DNA from: Arabidopsis thaliana
Taxonomy: Eukaryota; Streptophyta; Magnoliopsida; Brassicales; Brassicaceae
Length of the DNA: 64,000 bases
Assembly (NCBI RefSeq): GCF_000001735.4
Contig: NC_003070.9
Span: 16,415,971-16,479,970, forward strand
Direction of reading: 5' to 3'
The notes beneath the pieces are model-generated. The model did no database searches and was not told the DNA's origin. It saw only the letters and a program-made list of their open reading frames with translations. A program made the position numbers and the translations under genes. Below are positions 1 to 9,683 of this stretch, in pieces (the stretch's first letter is position 1; the number at the start of each line of letters is the position of its first letter).

Positions 1-52
1 AGGTTTTAAAGATTTGAGGCTATTGATACCTTGTAGACAATGCTGCTACTGA
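1..52 (+). CDS. 3' end of an upstream FCP1-like phosphatase paralogue (partial)
   Basis: The first 52 bases are nearly identical to 9324-9375, the last codons and stop of the complete FCP1-like gene in this window. They read through to TGA at 50-52 in the same frame, with one codon change (Arg to Cys, four residues from the end). The rest of the gene lies left of the window. This shows the phosphatase is a tandem duplicate with the two copies about 9.3 kb apart. In A. thaliana, At1g43600 and At1g43610 are such a pair (recalled knowledge). Nothing in these few codons shows whether the upstream copy is intact. Confidence 0.75.
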   Translation, partial: GFKDLRLLIPCRQCCY

Positions 53-389
53 GTTACAGTAAGTATATTTGATCCAGAGTGTTGTACTCTTAAAGCTAGT
101 TAGAGATTAGAATGTTTCTAGCTTTGTAACAAGCTCTTGAATAAATATAGTTTTGAATTTTATTGATCATCCTTCAAAGTCCACTTAGCAGTACACTAGT
201 GTGTCCAAAACTCAAACTCATTCTCATTGGACCACAAACTTATAAAGATGAACAAACCCATAACAATAATTTCATTACATCCATTTTATATATGTCCTTA
301 TGCTCCACCATACCATCAGATCAACAACTATATATGATAGCTGAGACAAACAAATGTAGTGAAAGAATTAGTCATAAGAAAAAAACCAG
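53..389. repeat. Duplicated 3' flank of the phosphatase joined to a UGT80B1 exon 8 fragment
   Basis: Bases 53-284 repeat the 3' flank of the phosphatase gene (9376-9575), including a polyadenylation-like AATAAATATAG. Bases 285-389 repeat 11495-11612, which covers the 5' part of UGT80B1 exon 8 (here about 285-340, minus strand, reading LSYIVVDLMVWWSIR) and the intron before it. Everything between 9575 and 11495 is missing here. So this is a dead, internally deleted second copy of the phosphatase-UGT80B1 unit. Confidence 0.8.
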
Positions 390-2084
390 TGACTTTATGG
401 TCACCACACCCCTTCCTAACATCCCTTCTTCTCACTGCCGATCATCGTCAAACCTTCTCCGGCCAACGTCTCAATGTTATCCGGTGACTTTATGGTCACC
501 ACACCTCCGCGATTCTCTCTCACCGCATGTCTGTTCCTCGACAACAAAACCTAAGGTTTCTTCTCGGACTCGTTCTGCTCATGACGGCGTCATTGCTCTC
601 TCACGACGTTGTCGAAAACACGAGCCACTCTCCGGCGAGAATCTCGACGTCTTTCTTGTCGCCTATCTCTGAACACCACTAGAGCTCACGACAAGCTTTC
701 TCTGCCAAACCCAGATTTCAACAGAAATCTTACATCTTCTTCTCTTTTCAACTTCAGCGAATCTATGTCTCTAAACGAGCATAGCATTCCATCTTCCTTG
801 AGACATAATAACCAGATTCATCATTCTCCTCTAAAATCGCTCTTCTAGAAGCTTCTACTTCATAAAGACGTGACCTTTTTGACAAAGCTTGCATTTCTCC
901 TTGGAAAAACTTGAATCTTTCTCACGGAAACCTGAAGATTCAGAGCAAAGCTTGAGACTTTACGCACGAACCTGTGCTCTGATACCACTGTAGGGTTTTT
1001 GACAACCTCTATAACACCTCAAGCTTAAAACCAATGTCATAAACATCAACGCAGGTCACAGCAAAACAGAGCAAAGCATATCATAGAAAAGATGAAGTCG
1101 AAACAGAACAGAGAAAGAGAAGAAAGAAGAGAGGAGCTGATACATATGCGGCCCAACACCCACCTATTCTATATCAATACCAAAGGAGGAGCAAGGCCCA
1201 GAAGCCTGTGAAGTGAAGTCAAGTGGGTTAAGAAGAGTAAAGAAAATTCCAGATAAGAGTCATGGTTTAATTGGAGTTACTTAACTACAGTAAGGAATAA
1301 CCATGATTAAGTAGGTGGCATCATCTCATTGCATCTCGCCATAACGGTGCACTTGCGTGAGGAGGAGATCACAAAAGTAGTATAAGAAGTATGAGAGGGC
1401 ATAGAGAGAGGGTATCCAGAATCTGGTGAAAGTGTACGGGGGAGGGGAGAGACTCCATTGTAAAACTCTCAATTTTGTATTCCTTTCAATATTAATACAA
1501 GTATATGCCTATTACATTGTTTGATCCCTAGTTTACTGCTCTAATCGTATCAGGAGCACACACCAAGTTGTTAACCCGGTTCATGGCGTTAACGAGCCAC
1601 TACATCCGGTCGGGATCAACAGATCCCCAATATATACTATAATCAGAGACAAGTTTACAAAGATCACTCAAGTGACATCTTTGGATCTTTACTGCTACCA
1701 AAGACTCACTCATAACACTCTGTAACACTTAAGATAACTCTCCCCAAGCTTACACTCTTACAAGTTTTCTCTCTACCCGATTACATCTCTCTCTTTACAT
1801 TGTGTCTCTCTGTCACTCTTCTTTAGGCCGCTTGGCTTGCGACAACCAACCTTGTGTGTCTTCAAGAGTACTTATACAGAGACACTCCTTAGACCTAATG
1901 CTTCTACCAAACGCTCCTTTTGCAATCACAAATGGACAAAGTGTCCTTCTTGGCCAGCAATGCACAAGGCTCCTCCTTGTGGTCCCAAAAGCATAACTCA
2001 ACCAGAGATTAATATACATTTAACTCTAGTTAGCTTTCTTTATTTTTCCTTGTATATTTGAACATATTGTTCTCATTTCAACAG
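390..2084. mobile_element. Retroelement-like segment inserted between duplicated flanks
   Basis: This block has no counterpart in the 9.4-11.6 kb copy of the flank and sits between two stretches that do. It contains GCTCTGATACCA at 976-987, the reverse complement of the Met-tRNA primer binding site used by many plant Copia elements. The next base but one begins TGTAGGG (989), and an LTR-like segment with TG...CA ends may run to 1550, with TATA-like and T-rich transcript-end sequence near 1380-1500. A 20-base repeat (TGACTTTATGGTCACCACAC) occurs at about 391 and 484. No gag or pol frame is recognisable. Orientation is unclear because the primer site points to the minus strand while the LTR-like signals look better on plus. 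Confidence 0.4.
976..987 (-). other. Primer-binding-site-like sequence (Met-tRNA type)
   Basis: On the minus strand this reads TGGTATCAGAGC, the usual primer binding site of plant Copia retrotransposons. It is one base away from an LTR-like TG/CA boundary at 989. It is the best single clue to the origin of the surrounding block. Confidence 0.5.
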
Positions 2085-2389
2085 TAACAAGTTCTCGAAT
2101 AAATATAGTTTTGAATTTTATTAATCATCCTTGAAAGTCCACTTATCCAACAAGCTTTACCAAAGAGGTTTATCAAAATCATATGAACCTAAAAACAATA
2201 TTAGCCGTACACTCTTGTGTCCAAAACTCAAAACTCATTCTCATTGGACCACAAACTTATAAAGATGAACAAACCCATAACAATAATTTTATTATATCCA
2301 TTTTATGCGAACAACTGTGCAAAAAAAAAATCTAATCATATTCCTGACCATTGAATGACATGAATTGAGTTGCAGAGACATAGATTATA
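2085..2389. repeat. Third copy of the phosphatase/UGT80B1 intergenic flank
   Basis: This stretch matches 127-290 and 9449-9651. It keeps about 70 bases (roughly 2142-2208) that are reduced or missing in the other two copies, so it probably preserves the longest form. The match to the UGT80B1 side stops near 2389, just before the point where exon 14 would begin. No coding sequence survives here. Confidence 0.75.
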
Positions 2390-2604
2390 CATCAATGATT
2401 TGTTTTTGGGTATACTTGTCATGAACATTCATACGTTATCATTGGTCATTTTGATTAATATTATCTTTATTTTCTATTGTATATAATGGATGAAGTTCTA
2501 TATATACAATTTGAAACAAATATTTTATTGCATCATTTCAAACATATTATAATTTTAAGAAGGATTAGTGAAATAACGTGCCTAACATAATTCTAAAAAT
2601 TAAA

Positions 2605-2636
<32 letters not shown>

Positions 2637-3806
2637 AGAAAAATAGAGTATATATACAAAATAACATTTGACTTGAAAAGAATAAACAAAATAACCTTGG
2701 ACCAAATAGTACTAGTCTGGTAGAGAAATTTTGGTAATGAGACTTTAGCCATGGAGTTCTCTTTCTCTCTTCATCTTTGACACAACTCATCTTCATCTTC
2801 AGGTTCACCATGTCATTTTCTTTTTCTCTTTTGCTCTCTCTCTCCTAGAATATCTTCACCACCTCTCATATAATATATCATCATATCTCTTTATTTTGTT
2901 CACCTACATGTTCCTATCTTTCTTTTTCCATAGAAATCTCTCTATCTCTCATTCTCTCTTTTCTCTTTTTGCCTGAATTCTCCATCATTGTCGTTGTGAT
3001 AAGAGATTAGATATGATTTTAAAACAAATGTATGATTCTTAAAATGCATGTATTTTAAGAACAAAACATGCTATTAACACTGATATATTAATATTTGTCA
3101 TGTTATCCAACAAAAACTCATGAAATATATAAATATTTGTCATGTTATCCAATAAAAACCCATTTAATTTTGTAACAATTCTATATATTTGTTAATACTT
3201 CGTATTCTATAAGAGAATTGCATACTTTTTATAAATATATCATGATATTTAAGAGAAACACATTATTTCAGTGTATATATATCGTGTATGTATTTAAAAG
3301 AATTGCATGCTTTTTTGTAAATATATCATGATATTTTAGACAAATACATAAAAACTTTATAACTACAACCAGCGACATTGTTGTAAGAAAAAAAATATAA
3401 GGATATTTTAGTATTTTCTCCACTCTAGAAAAGGTTATTTACCTATGTTTTGTGAAACAAGACTATTCTCTTAATTCTTTTCAATTTTATAGTTAGTTTC
3501 TAATATTACCCAAAAAAATAACTAATAGTTTGGATTCTCCTCTGATTTTAGTCTCTGATCCAATTGTTATTTTTATATAATTATAGTGAATCTTAACAAA
3601 CCGCCTAAATCAAAAGATTTCAAAAATACCAAATCACTTTTTCAAGTTTCTATATTCACGGGTGGTACGTATTCAACTATTCTTACACGAAATAAACATA
3701 AATATAGATAAAACAAAAAACTTTAATTGCATATTTTGTTGTATACCAACAAATATTAGTCTCATATAATAATTTTACACATAATAATTTATTTAATTAT
3801 TTTATT
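2390..3806. other. AT-rich intergenic sequence with a TA microsatellite
   Basis: No gene is supported. It holds a (TA)n run at 2609-2636, a CT-rich stretch near 2755-2960 and AT-rich spacer. The right part is probably the body of the Helitron-like element that ends at 3833, but its 5' end was not found. Confidence 0.6.
2609..2636. repeat. (TA)n microsatellite
   Basis: A perfect alternating TA run of 14 units, ordinary low-complexity sequence. Confidence 0.95.
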
Positions 3807-3833
3807 CCGCACATAGTGCGGGTTCTTATCTAG
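3807..3833 (+). mobile_element. Helitron 3' terminus
   Basis: A 6-bp stem with 3-base loop (CCGCAC ATA GTGCGG, 3807-3821) is followed after eight bases by CTAG (3830-3833) and then T. This is the diagnostic Helitron 3' end: hairpin, short spacer, CTRR, insertion before T. The element body lies to the left. The matching 5' TC end could not be placed. Confidence 0.65.
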
Positions 3834-3837
3834 TTAA

Positions 3838-5835
3838 GAGGTATACCATATGCATATATTTTTATCAAAATATTAAAGTTTGTTTTTAAGATGATCTATA
3901 GACATATGCTATATTTTTTTGGTGTTATTAGTGGATAGCCTATTTTGACATTATAATTAAGAAAATAACCATATGTCAGAAATGTTGGATAAATGACTCT
4001 TTTTATGGTGGAGTAGGAGTGAGTAAAAGATCAATTAATCTTTTGAAATTAGACTTTTTACAAAATGATATATTTGCTTTGTAAGTTGTTGTAAAGATTC
4101 GGTGAAGAAAAATAGCCCCGACAGTGGAAGCGGTACAATGATCTTGGAACTATAATGACTGTGGTTATAGAAGTGATGGTGGCTTCAGAGAAAGCATTGG
4201 TGATGGAAAATTGGGGGAGGAAAAATAGATTCCATGATGGAAGTGATACGAATGAAAGTGACAAATGAGGTTATGGAGGTGGCCGTAGTGAAGAACCGAA
4301 TGTTACAGATTTGGTAAAGGAGGTGGTGGTTGATGTTGATATGGTGGTGATGGTTACAGAGGAAGTGATGATGGAGAAGATCAAACCTAAGATAAAGATC
4401 TCTAGTGGTGAAGATCAAGAAAAAAAACAGAAAAACATAAGAATTCTAAAAATTACATGTGATTACGTAAAAACAAATGTAATTCTGTTGAATTTTGTGA
4501 AATGTTGGTAAATATATAGATTTGTTTTAATAGAATATTTTTCAAAAATACTACTTGTATTTTTCAATACACATTTGGTTAATAGAATTGTTACAGAATA
4601 TGACAATTCTAAAAAACACGGTTTTAAGTAAAAATAACATGTATCTAAAAGAAAAGTATATGTATTATGTCTAATAACATGAAAATTATGTAAAAATACA
4701 TGAGATTTTGTTGAATCTCATGAAATATTGATAAAAATATATAGATATTTGTTTTACTAGCATGTTTTCCAAAAATACTACTTGAATTTTTCATACAGAT
4801 TTGGATCTAAGAAACCGGTTTATGAGTCACATGATTTGTGTGGTAATTGTAGAACATGATGATGGGTTACGAAAAATATCGAAAGAGAAATAAGAGGATA
4901 TGGAAGTGAAAGAGATATGCAAGAGTAGAAAGAAACATGTGGCTCTTGAAATCAATAAAGGTGGAAGAAATTGAGAATTCTAAATGACCAAAAGGGTTAG
5001 TGACTTTTTCTATAGAGCTCTATCCCAATGTTGGAGGAAACAAGAATCGTAGTGGCGGTGGAGTTGAAGATGGTGTTGATGATGATGGTACCATGGTGGA
5101 AAGATTAAGTTTGAGGTTTAACAATGGTGGAGAGAGAAGGATAAACAAAAGAGAGAAAGAATGAATGAAGGTTATATATGTCATTTTTATGTAGTTCATA
5201 GTTAGTTTCTTAATCTTTTCAAGTAAAATGTTAGTTTATGTATATATACTCTACTTTTTCTTTTGTATAATATACCTTGGGACAATTTTTATAACTTAAG
5301 AAATTAAAATTTTAAGTTATATTTATTTTGTTAATATTATTAGTTTTTTTTAGTTTCTAAAATTGTATAATTGTATTTTGATTGTTAATTCTATGATTTC
5401 ACCCATAGTATATACCATCATGTATTAATATCGACTCAAACTAGATCCACTGTATAATCCCGTCTAGTAAAATTAAACATCATTTTGCCAAATTTCTAAA
5501 GTTTCAATATTTATAATATTTGAAATATTAGAAAAATCAATATCGATCCAAACTTAATAATTGTATTTTTATTGTTATATCTAGGATTTCACCCGTAGTA
5601 TACTGTCCCGTATTAATATATTTTAAAATATTTATAATATTTAAACTTCTTACAAAGTTCAAGTTTTATAATATTTAAAACTGCATAACAGTTTTAAAAT
5701 TATAAATGTTTCAAATGTTTTATAAAGTATAGCTTTTTCAAAGTTTTAAAAATTTTCATATTTAATTTTTAATAAAGTTTAAATATTTTAAAGATCCAAT
5801 TCTTTAAAATAAAGAATCAGAGTACACAGGATATT
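3838..5835. repeat. Interrupted copy A of an AT-rich repeat family
   Basis: 3838-3960 and about 5270-5835 match, in order, the continuous repeat at 7311-7765, including the phrases around CACCCGTAGTATAC and CCCGTATTAATATA. Between them (3960-5270) lies unrelated sequence with GGTGGT/GATGAT-rich stretches near 4080-4400 and 5020-5110; the open frames there are low-complexity and not convincing genes. Copy A therefore seems split by an insertion, and the CCCGTATTAATATA block is itself duplicated near 5395 and 5590. Confidence 0.55.
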
Positions 5836-6042
5836 GATAGGGCTGTGCAAAAAAACCGAAAACCGAAAAACCGAACTGTAGCGAACCAAAATAAATGGTT
5901 TGGTTTGGTTATGGTTTTGTATAAAACCCTATTTGGTTGTAAATTTTATTTAATTTTCGGTTTAGGTTTGGTTTTGTTAAAAACTGTAAAACCAAACAGT
6001 TTTTTTGGTTTTTTATTAAAGTTAAAAATAATTGTATATATA

Positions 6043-6068
6043 CTAGATATTGACCCGCGGTACACCGC
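6043..6068 (-). mobile_element. Helitron 3' terminus, minus orientation
   Basis: On the minus strand the order is GCGGT GT ACCGC hairpin (6068-6057), ten bases, CTAG (6046-6043), then T. The element body therefore extends to the right, but its 5' end was not found. The GCGGTGTACCGCGGG core is typical of Arabidopsis ATREP-type Helitrons. Confidence 0.65.
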
Positions 6069-6619
6069 ATGTGTATATATTCATTGAAAAATTATAATAA
6101 TTTTTATAAGAATTATAATTTGTATCTGAATAATATATTTAAAATAATATAATTTTCATCTATGTAAAGTATGGGTAATTTATGTTTTATATTTTGATAT
6201 TTGTTGTATATTAGTTTATTATGCTAAAATTCAGTATTTTTTGGGTTTGTGGTTTTGGTTTTTTTTCTTAGAAATGATAAAAATTTAAAACTTGTATTAT
6301 CTAATGAATGTGTAATATGGTAATTAATATTGTACATTTGATTTGTTATCTTTAGTTTAATTAGAAAAAAGATAAATCTAAGTAGCATCTTAATTTGACT
6401 ATAATTCCAAAAAATGTTTATATAACAAAATCCTAACCCTAACCTAAACTAAAATTCTATATAAATCACATGCCGTCATTAACTCTTTTTTCTTAAACTC
6501 TCTTCCCCTACGTGCCTTCCCTGCAACACAAACTTCAAGGTATTTTTTTTTCTATTTTTTGTTCTCTTTGTCCTATTATAGTATTATCTCTTATCATTCA
6601 TCACAATTAATATTCGTAG

Positions 6620-7210
6620 ATGCCAGATTCAAGTCAAGACACTAATCCCTGTGAAAAAAAGGAATGCAACCGATGATCCTTCTTCGACGGCCAAAAAACA
6701 AAATGTTCAACGGTCGGATGTATGGGACCACTTTACCAAGCTCAAAAATGATTTAGTAAGGTGTGGGTGTAACTATTGTGGTGCAATACTTGGGTGAAAA
6801 CCATCTAGTGGGACGAGTACTTTGTGAAACCATAATAAAATCTGTAAGGCATACATCAATTTTAACCAATTTGAAGCTCAGAAAAAGTTAGCTCAAAAAG
6901 AATCAGGTGGTTTAGATGTTATGAAATATTGTCCAATTGCTTGTCGAAGTGCATTAGCGAAAATGATTGTGCTGGATGAGCTGCCTATTGTTTTCGTTGA
7001 AAAGGTTGGGTTTAGGAATTTTTGTAGTATCTATACCTCATTTTACTATTGAAAAAATTCTTTTCAAAGATCAATCATTATAGATATTGTCGAGCTGTAC
7101 TATCAAGAAAAGGCTATGTTAATGCTCTTTTTTAGTGCGTATAAGCAAAGAGTTTGTCTAGCTACAGATATATGGTTAGCGCCAACTACTACTACCAATC
7201 TTTAAGATGA
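6620..7210 (+). pseudogene. hAT transposase remnant with BED zinc finger
   Basis: Conceptual translation gives a BED finger reading SDVWDHFTKLKNDLVRCGCN followed by YCGA and, after a stop, GTSTL and NHNKIC, the C2-H-C arrangement of the domain. Further on come CRSALAKMIVLDELP, typical of the hAT region after the finger, and IVELYYQEKAM and RVCLATDIWLAPTTTTN, matching the start of the hAT catalytic core. Several in-frame stops (for example in the finger) and at least two frame changes make it nonfunctional, and the RNase H-like core and C-terminal dimerisation region are absent. The putative start is ATG at 6620. Confidence 0.75.
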
Positions 7211-7310
7211 CATTTTAGAGATTGACCGTGGTATATCGTGGGTCGATATTTTCGTTAGAAAGTTAGAGATTTTTATTTTAACTAATATTATTTATATATG
7301 AATAACATAT

Positions 7311-7765
7311 TAAGAGGTATACTACATGCCTATAATTTTATCAAAAAAATAAATAAAATTGTCTTTAATATGATCTATTGACATATGCTATTGTTATTTT
7401 TAATATATGATCCACATTGGGGCGATTTTTATAACTAAAAATTTTAAAACTTTAAATTTTATTTATTTTGTTAATATTGTCAGTATTATTTAGTTTTTAA
7501 AATTGTATAGTTGTATTTTGATTGTTATATCTATGATTTTACCCGTAGTATGTCGTCCCGTATTAATATATTTATAATATTTAAACTTCTTATAAACTTT
7601 AAATATTTATAATATTTAAAACTTCATACCAGTTTAAAAATTATAAATATTTAAAACGTTTTATAAAGTATATATGTTTCAAAGTTTTAAATTTTGTAAT
7701 ATTATTTTTAATATTTTCAAAATTTTAAAGATTCAATTCTTTAAAATAAAAAATCATAGTAAACC
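7311..7765. repeat. Copy B of the AT-rich repeat family
   Basis: A continuous copy of the repeat seen interrupted at 3838-5835. Shared landmarks are AAGAGGTATAC at the left, ACATATGCTAT, CACCCGTAGTAT-like sequence, CCCGTATTAATATA and TTCTTTAAAATAAA at the right. It has no coding capacity and is probably a nonautonomous element related to the Helitrons nearby. Confidence 0.6.
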
Positions 7766-8399
7766 AGATAACACTTTAATTTTGGATGTCTGATAAATCA
7801 AGCTTTTGCACTTATTTTTTTCTTCATCGATTAAGTAATATATGTTAGTTTTTAAAAATTTGAATTACATCATATGCAGAAAAATTATAATATTTTATTA
7901 ACTATATGTATTTTATATAGAATTAAATAAATTAAATATAAGAACAAATAAATTTAATTAATGATATAAATTTAGACAACTATCTTTTTTAGATATATTT
8001 TGTAAGGGCTAAATATGTAATAGAGGAAAAAGTTAATAAGTATTTAATGCAAACTAACGAATTATAAGTTCTTAATTATTGAGTATTTGATAGAAATAGA
8101 ATTTGTAAGGATCTTAATGGTAATATTTAACAAAGGGACTTTGGCTAAAACCTCTACCAAAAACGTATATGTAGATTTTTGAGTAAACATATACAGAAAT
8201 CTTAAAAAAAATATTAATTTTGACCCCAAATTTGACCTGTATTCAAATAAGTTCATATAACTTCACACACTTGAGAAGAAATTACGAAAATCAGCAGTTT
8301 CCCGAATCTTACAAACGTATAACCAGATGGCCAATGTAATTTCACTCAAAGGCCCATTTAAACCAACCAAACAAATATTGAACGGCTTCAAGCGTCACA
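7766..8399. other. AT-rich spacer left of the phosphatase promoter
   Basis: Nothing beyond AT-rich sequence is seen. It separates the transposon block from the promoter region that starts near 8400. Confidence 0.6.
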
Positions 8400-8607
8400 C
8401 CTGAACACGTGTCAACATCACATTGCGATTTCCATTTTTCGTTACTCTACTCCAATTTCCATTTTGTTTTGTTATTTCCATATCCTCCTCTATATATACA
8501 CATAGTATCAATCAATATCATTATCATCACAGATTATACAACTCATTGTTTCCGAACAAACTAGGGTTTTGTTTTTCCGTTCGATTTCAGATATTTTGTT
8601 GTCGATA
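8400..8607 (+). promoter_or_regulatory. Promoter and 5' leader of the FCP1-like gene
   Basis: A G-box (CACGTG at 8406-8411, within ACACGTGTC) lies about 80 bp before a TATATATA element at 8490-8497. The coding start is at 8608. The spacing suits a plant core promoter with a leader of roughly 80 bases. The G-box suggests bZIP or bHLH control, but this is inference. Confidence 0.5.
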
Positions 8608-9375
8608 ATGTTTGTAGTAACAAAACATCTTCTGCAAAGACGGAAGAGGTCGTCCTCGTCGTCGTCTTGCTACGATGATTTCTTCAAGAGGTTACAAAAC
8701 CACGGAGCGTGGTTTAAAAAGCATCTTACTACGCAACTCTTTTCTGTCACGAAGAAGAAGAAGCTTCACTTAGTCCTTGACTTAGACCACACGCTACTCC
8801 ACTCTGTTCTGGTTTCAGACCTATCCAAACGCGAGAAGTATCTACTCGAAGAAACTGATTCAAGGCAAGATCTATGGAGACGCAACGTAGACGGTTACGA
8901 ATTTATCATAAAGCTACGACCTTTTCTTCATGAGTTTCTCTTAGAAGCCAATAAGCTCTTCACAATGCACGTTTACACAATGGGTAGTTCTAGTTACGCA
9001 AAGCAGGTGTTGAAGCTGATTGATCCTGATAAAGTATACTTTGGGAAACGAGTTATAACTAGAGAAGCAAGTCCTTTTAATAAGTCACTTGATCTTCTTG
9101 CGGCTGATAAACGTAGAGTGGTCATTGTGGATGATACGGTTCATGTTTGGCCTTTTCACAAGAGAAACTTGTTGCAGATCACCAAATACATTTATTTTAA
9201 AGTCGATGGAACCAAGTGGGATTCGTACGCAGAAGCAAAGAAAGATGAGAGTCAAAGCAATGGATCATTGGCCAATGTTCTGAAATTCCTTGAAGTTGTT
9301 CACAAAAGATTTGAAGAGGATTTAGGTTTTAAAGATTTGAGGCTATTGATACCTTGTAGACAACGCTGCTACTGA
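8608..9375 (+). CDS. FCP1-like CTD phosphatase domain protein (HAD superfamily)
   Basis: Single-exon gene of 255 codons. The basic, serine-rich N-terminus (about residues 1-50) leads into an FCP1/SCP-type HAD phosphatase domain. Motif I is LVLDLDHTLLHS, with the nucleophile and general acid-base aspartates D58 and D60 of DxDxT. Then come a KLRPFLHEFL segment, a YTMGSSSYA stretch equivalent to HAD motif II, and VIVDDTVHVWP, the DD of motif III. FCP1 proteins remove phosphate from the RNA polymerase II C-terminal domain. This copy lacks a BRCT domain and is short, like the Arabidopsis small FCP1-like family (At1g43610 from gene order). I chose ATG 8608 over the in-frame ATG at 8569 because the extra 13 residues look like leader sequence. 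The gene converges on UGT80B1, with stops about 300 bp apart. Confidence 0.88.
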   Translation: MFVVTKHLLQRRKRSSSSSSCYDDFFKRLQNHGAWFKKHLTTQLFSVTKKKKLHLVLDLDHTLLHSVLVSDLSKREKYLLEETDSRQDLWRRNVDGYEFIIKLRPFLHEFLLEANKLFTMHVYTMGSSSYAKQVLKLIDPDKVYFGKRVITREASPFNKSLDLLAADKRRVVIVDDTVHVWPFHKRNLLQITKYIYFKVDGTKWDSYAEAKKDESQSNGSLANVLKFLEVVHKRFEEDLGFKDLRLLIPCRQRCY

Positions 9376-9683
9376 GTGACAGTAAGTAGATTTGATTCAG
9401 AGTTTTGTACTCTTAAAGCTACTTAGAGATTAGAATGTTTCTAGCTTTGTAACAAGCTCTTGAATAAATATAGTTTTGAATTTTATTAATCATCCTTCAA
9501 AGTCATTCTCATTGGACCACAAACTTATAAAGATGAACAAACCCATAACAATAATTTTATTACATCCATTTTATGCAACTGTGCAAAAGAAATCTAATTA
9601 TATTCCTGACCATTGAATGAAATGAATTGAGTTGCAGAGACATAGATTATGCAACTTAAACACACGACTAAGGAACTTTGATA
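9376..9683. other. Convergent 3' flank between the phosphatase and UGT80B1
   Basis: Holds 3' untranslated sequence of both genes, with AATAAATATAG at about 9463 as a polyadenylation-like signal for the plus-strand gene. This flank is the parent of the repeats at 53-290 and 2085-2389. Confidence 0.65.

Larger units (their letters stand above)
5838..7300 (+). mobile_element. Decayed hAT transposon with Helitron sequence inside
   Basis: The left end, TAGGGCTGTGCAAAAAAACC at 5838, resembles hAT terminal repeats, followed by CCGAA/GGTTTGG subterminal repeats. The interior holds a broken BED-finger hAT transposase (6620-7210). A Helitron 3' end on the minus strand begins at 6043, so a Helitron landed in the hAT element. 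No right hAT terminus is recognisable. The copy A and copy B repeats bracket the whole segment, so it may have inserted into a member of that family. Confidence 0.55.

Noticed and set aside
163-848. Two overlapping open frames of 169 and 79 codons
   Set aside because: They cross the boundary between duplicated flank and retroelement sequence and have no recognisable domain.
989-1550. Solo LTR with TG...CA ends
   Set aside because: The five bases on either side do not match, so it is described only as part of a retroelement-like segment.
4058-4511. His-, Asp- and Val-rich open frames on both strands
   Set aside because: They come from low-complexity GGTGAT/ATCACC sequence and show no family features.
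7220-7250. CGTGGTATATCGTGG sequence resembling a Helitron hairpin
   Set aside because: Stem is mismatched and there is no CTAG downstream.
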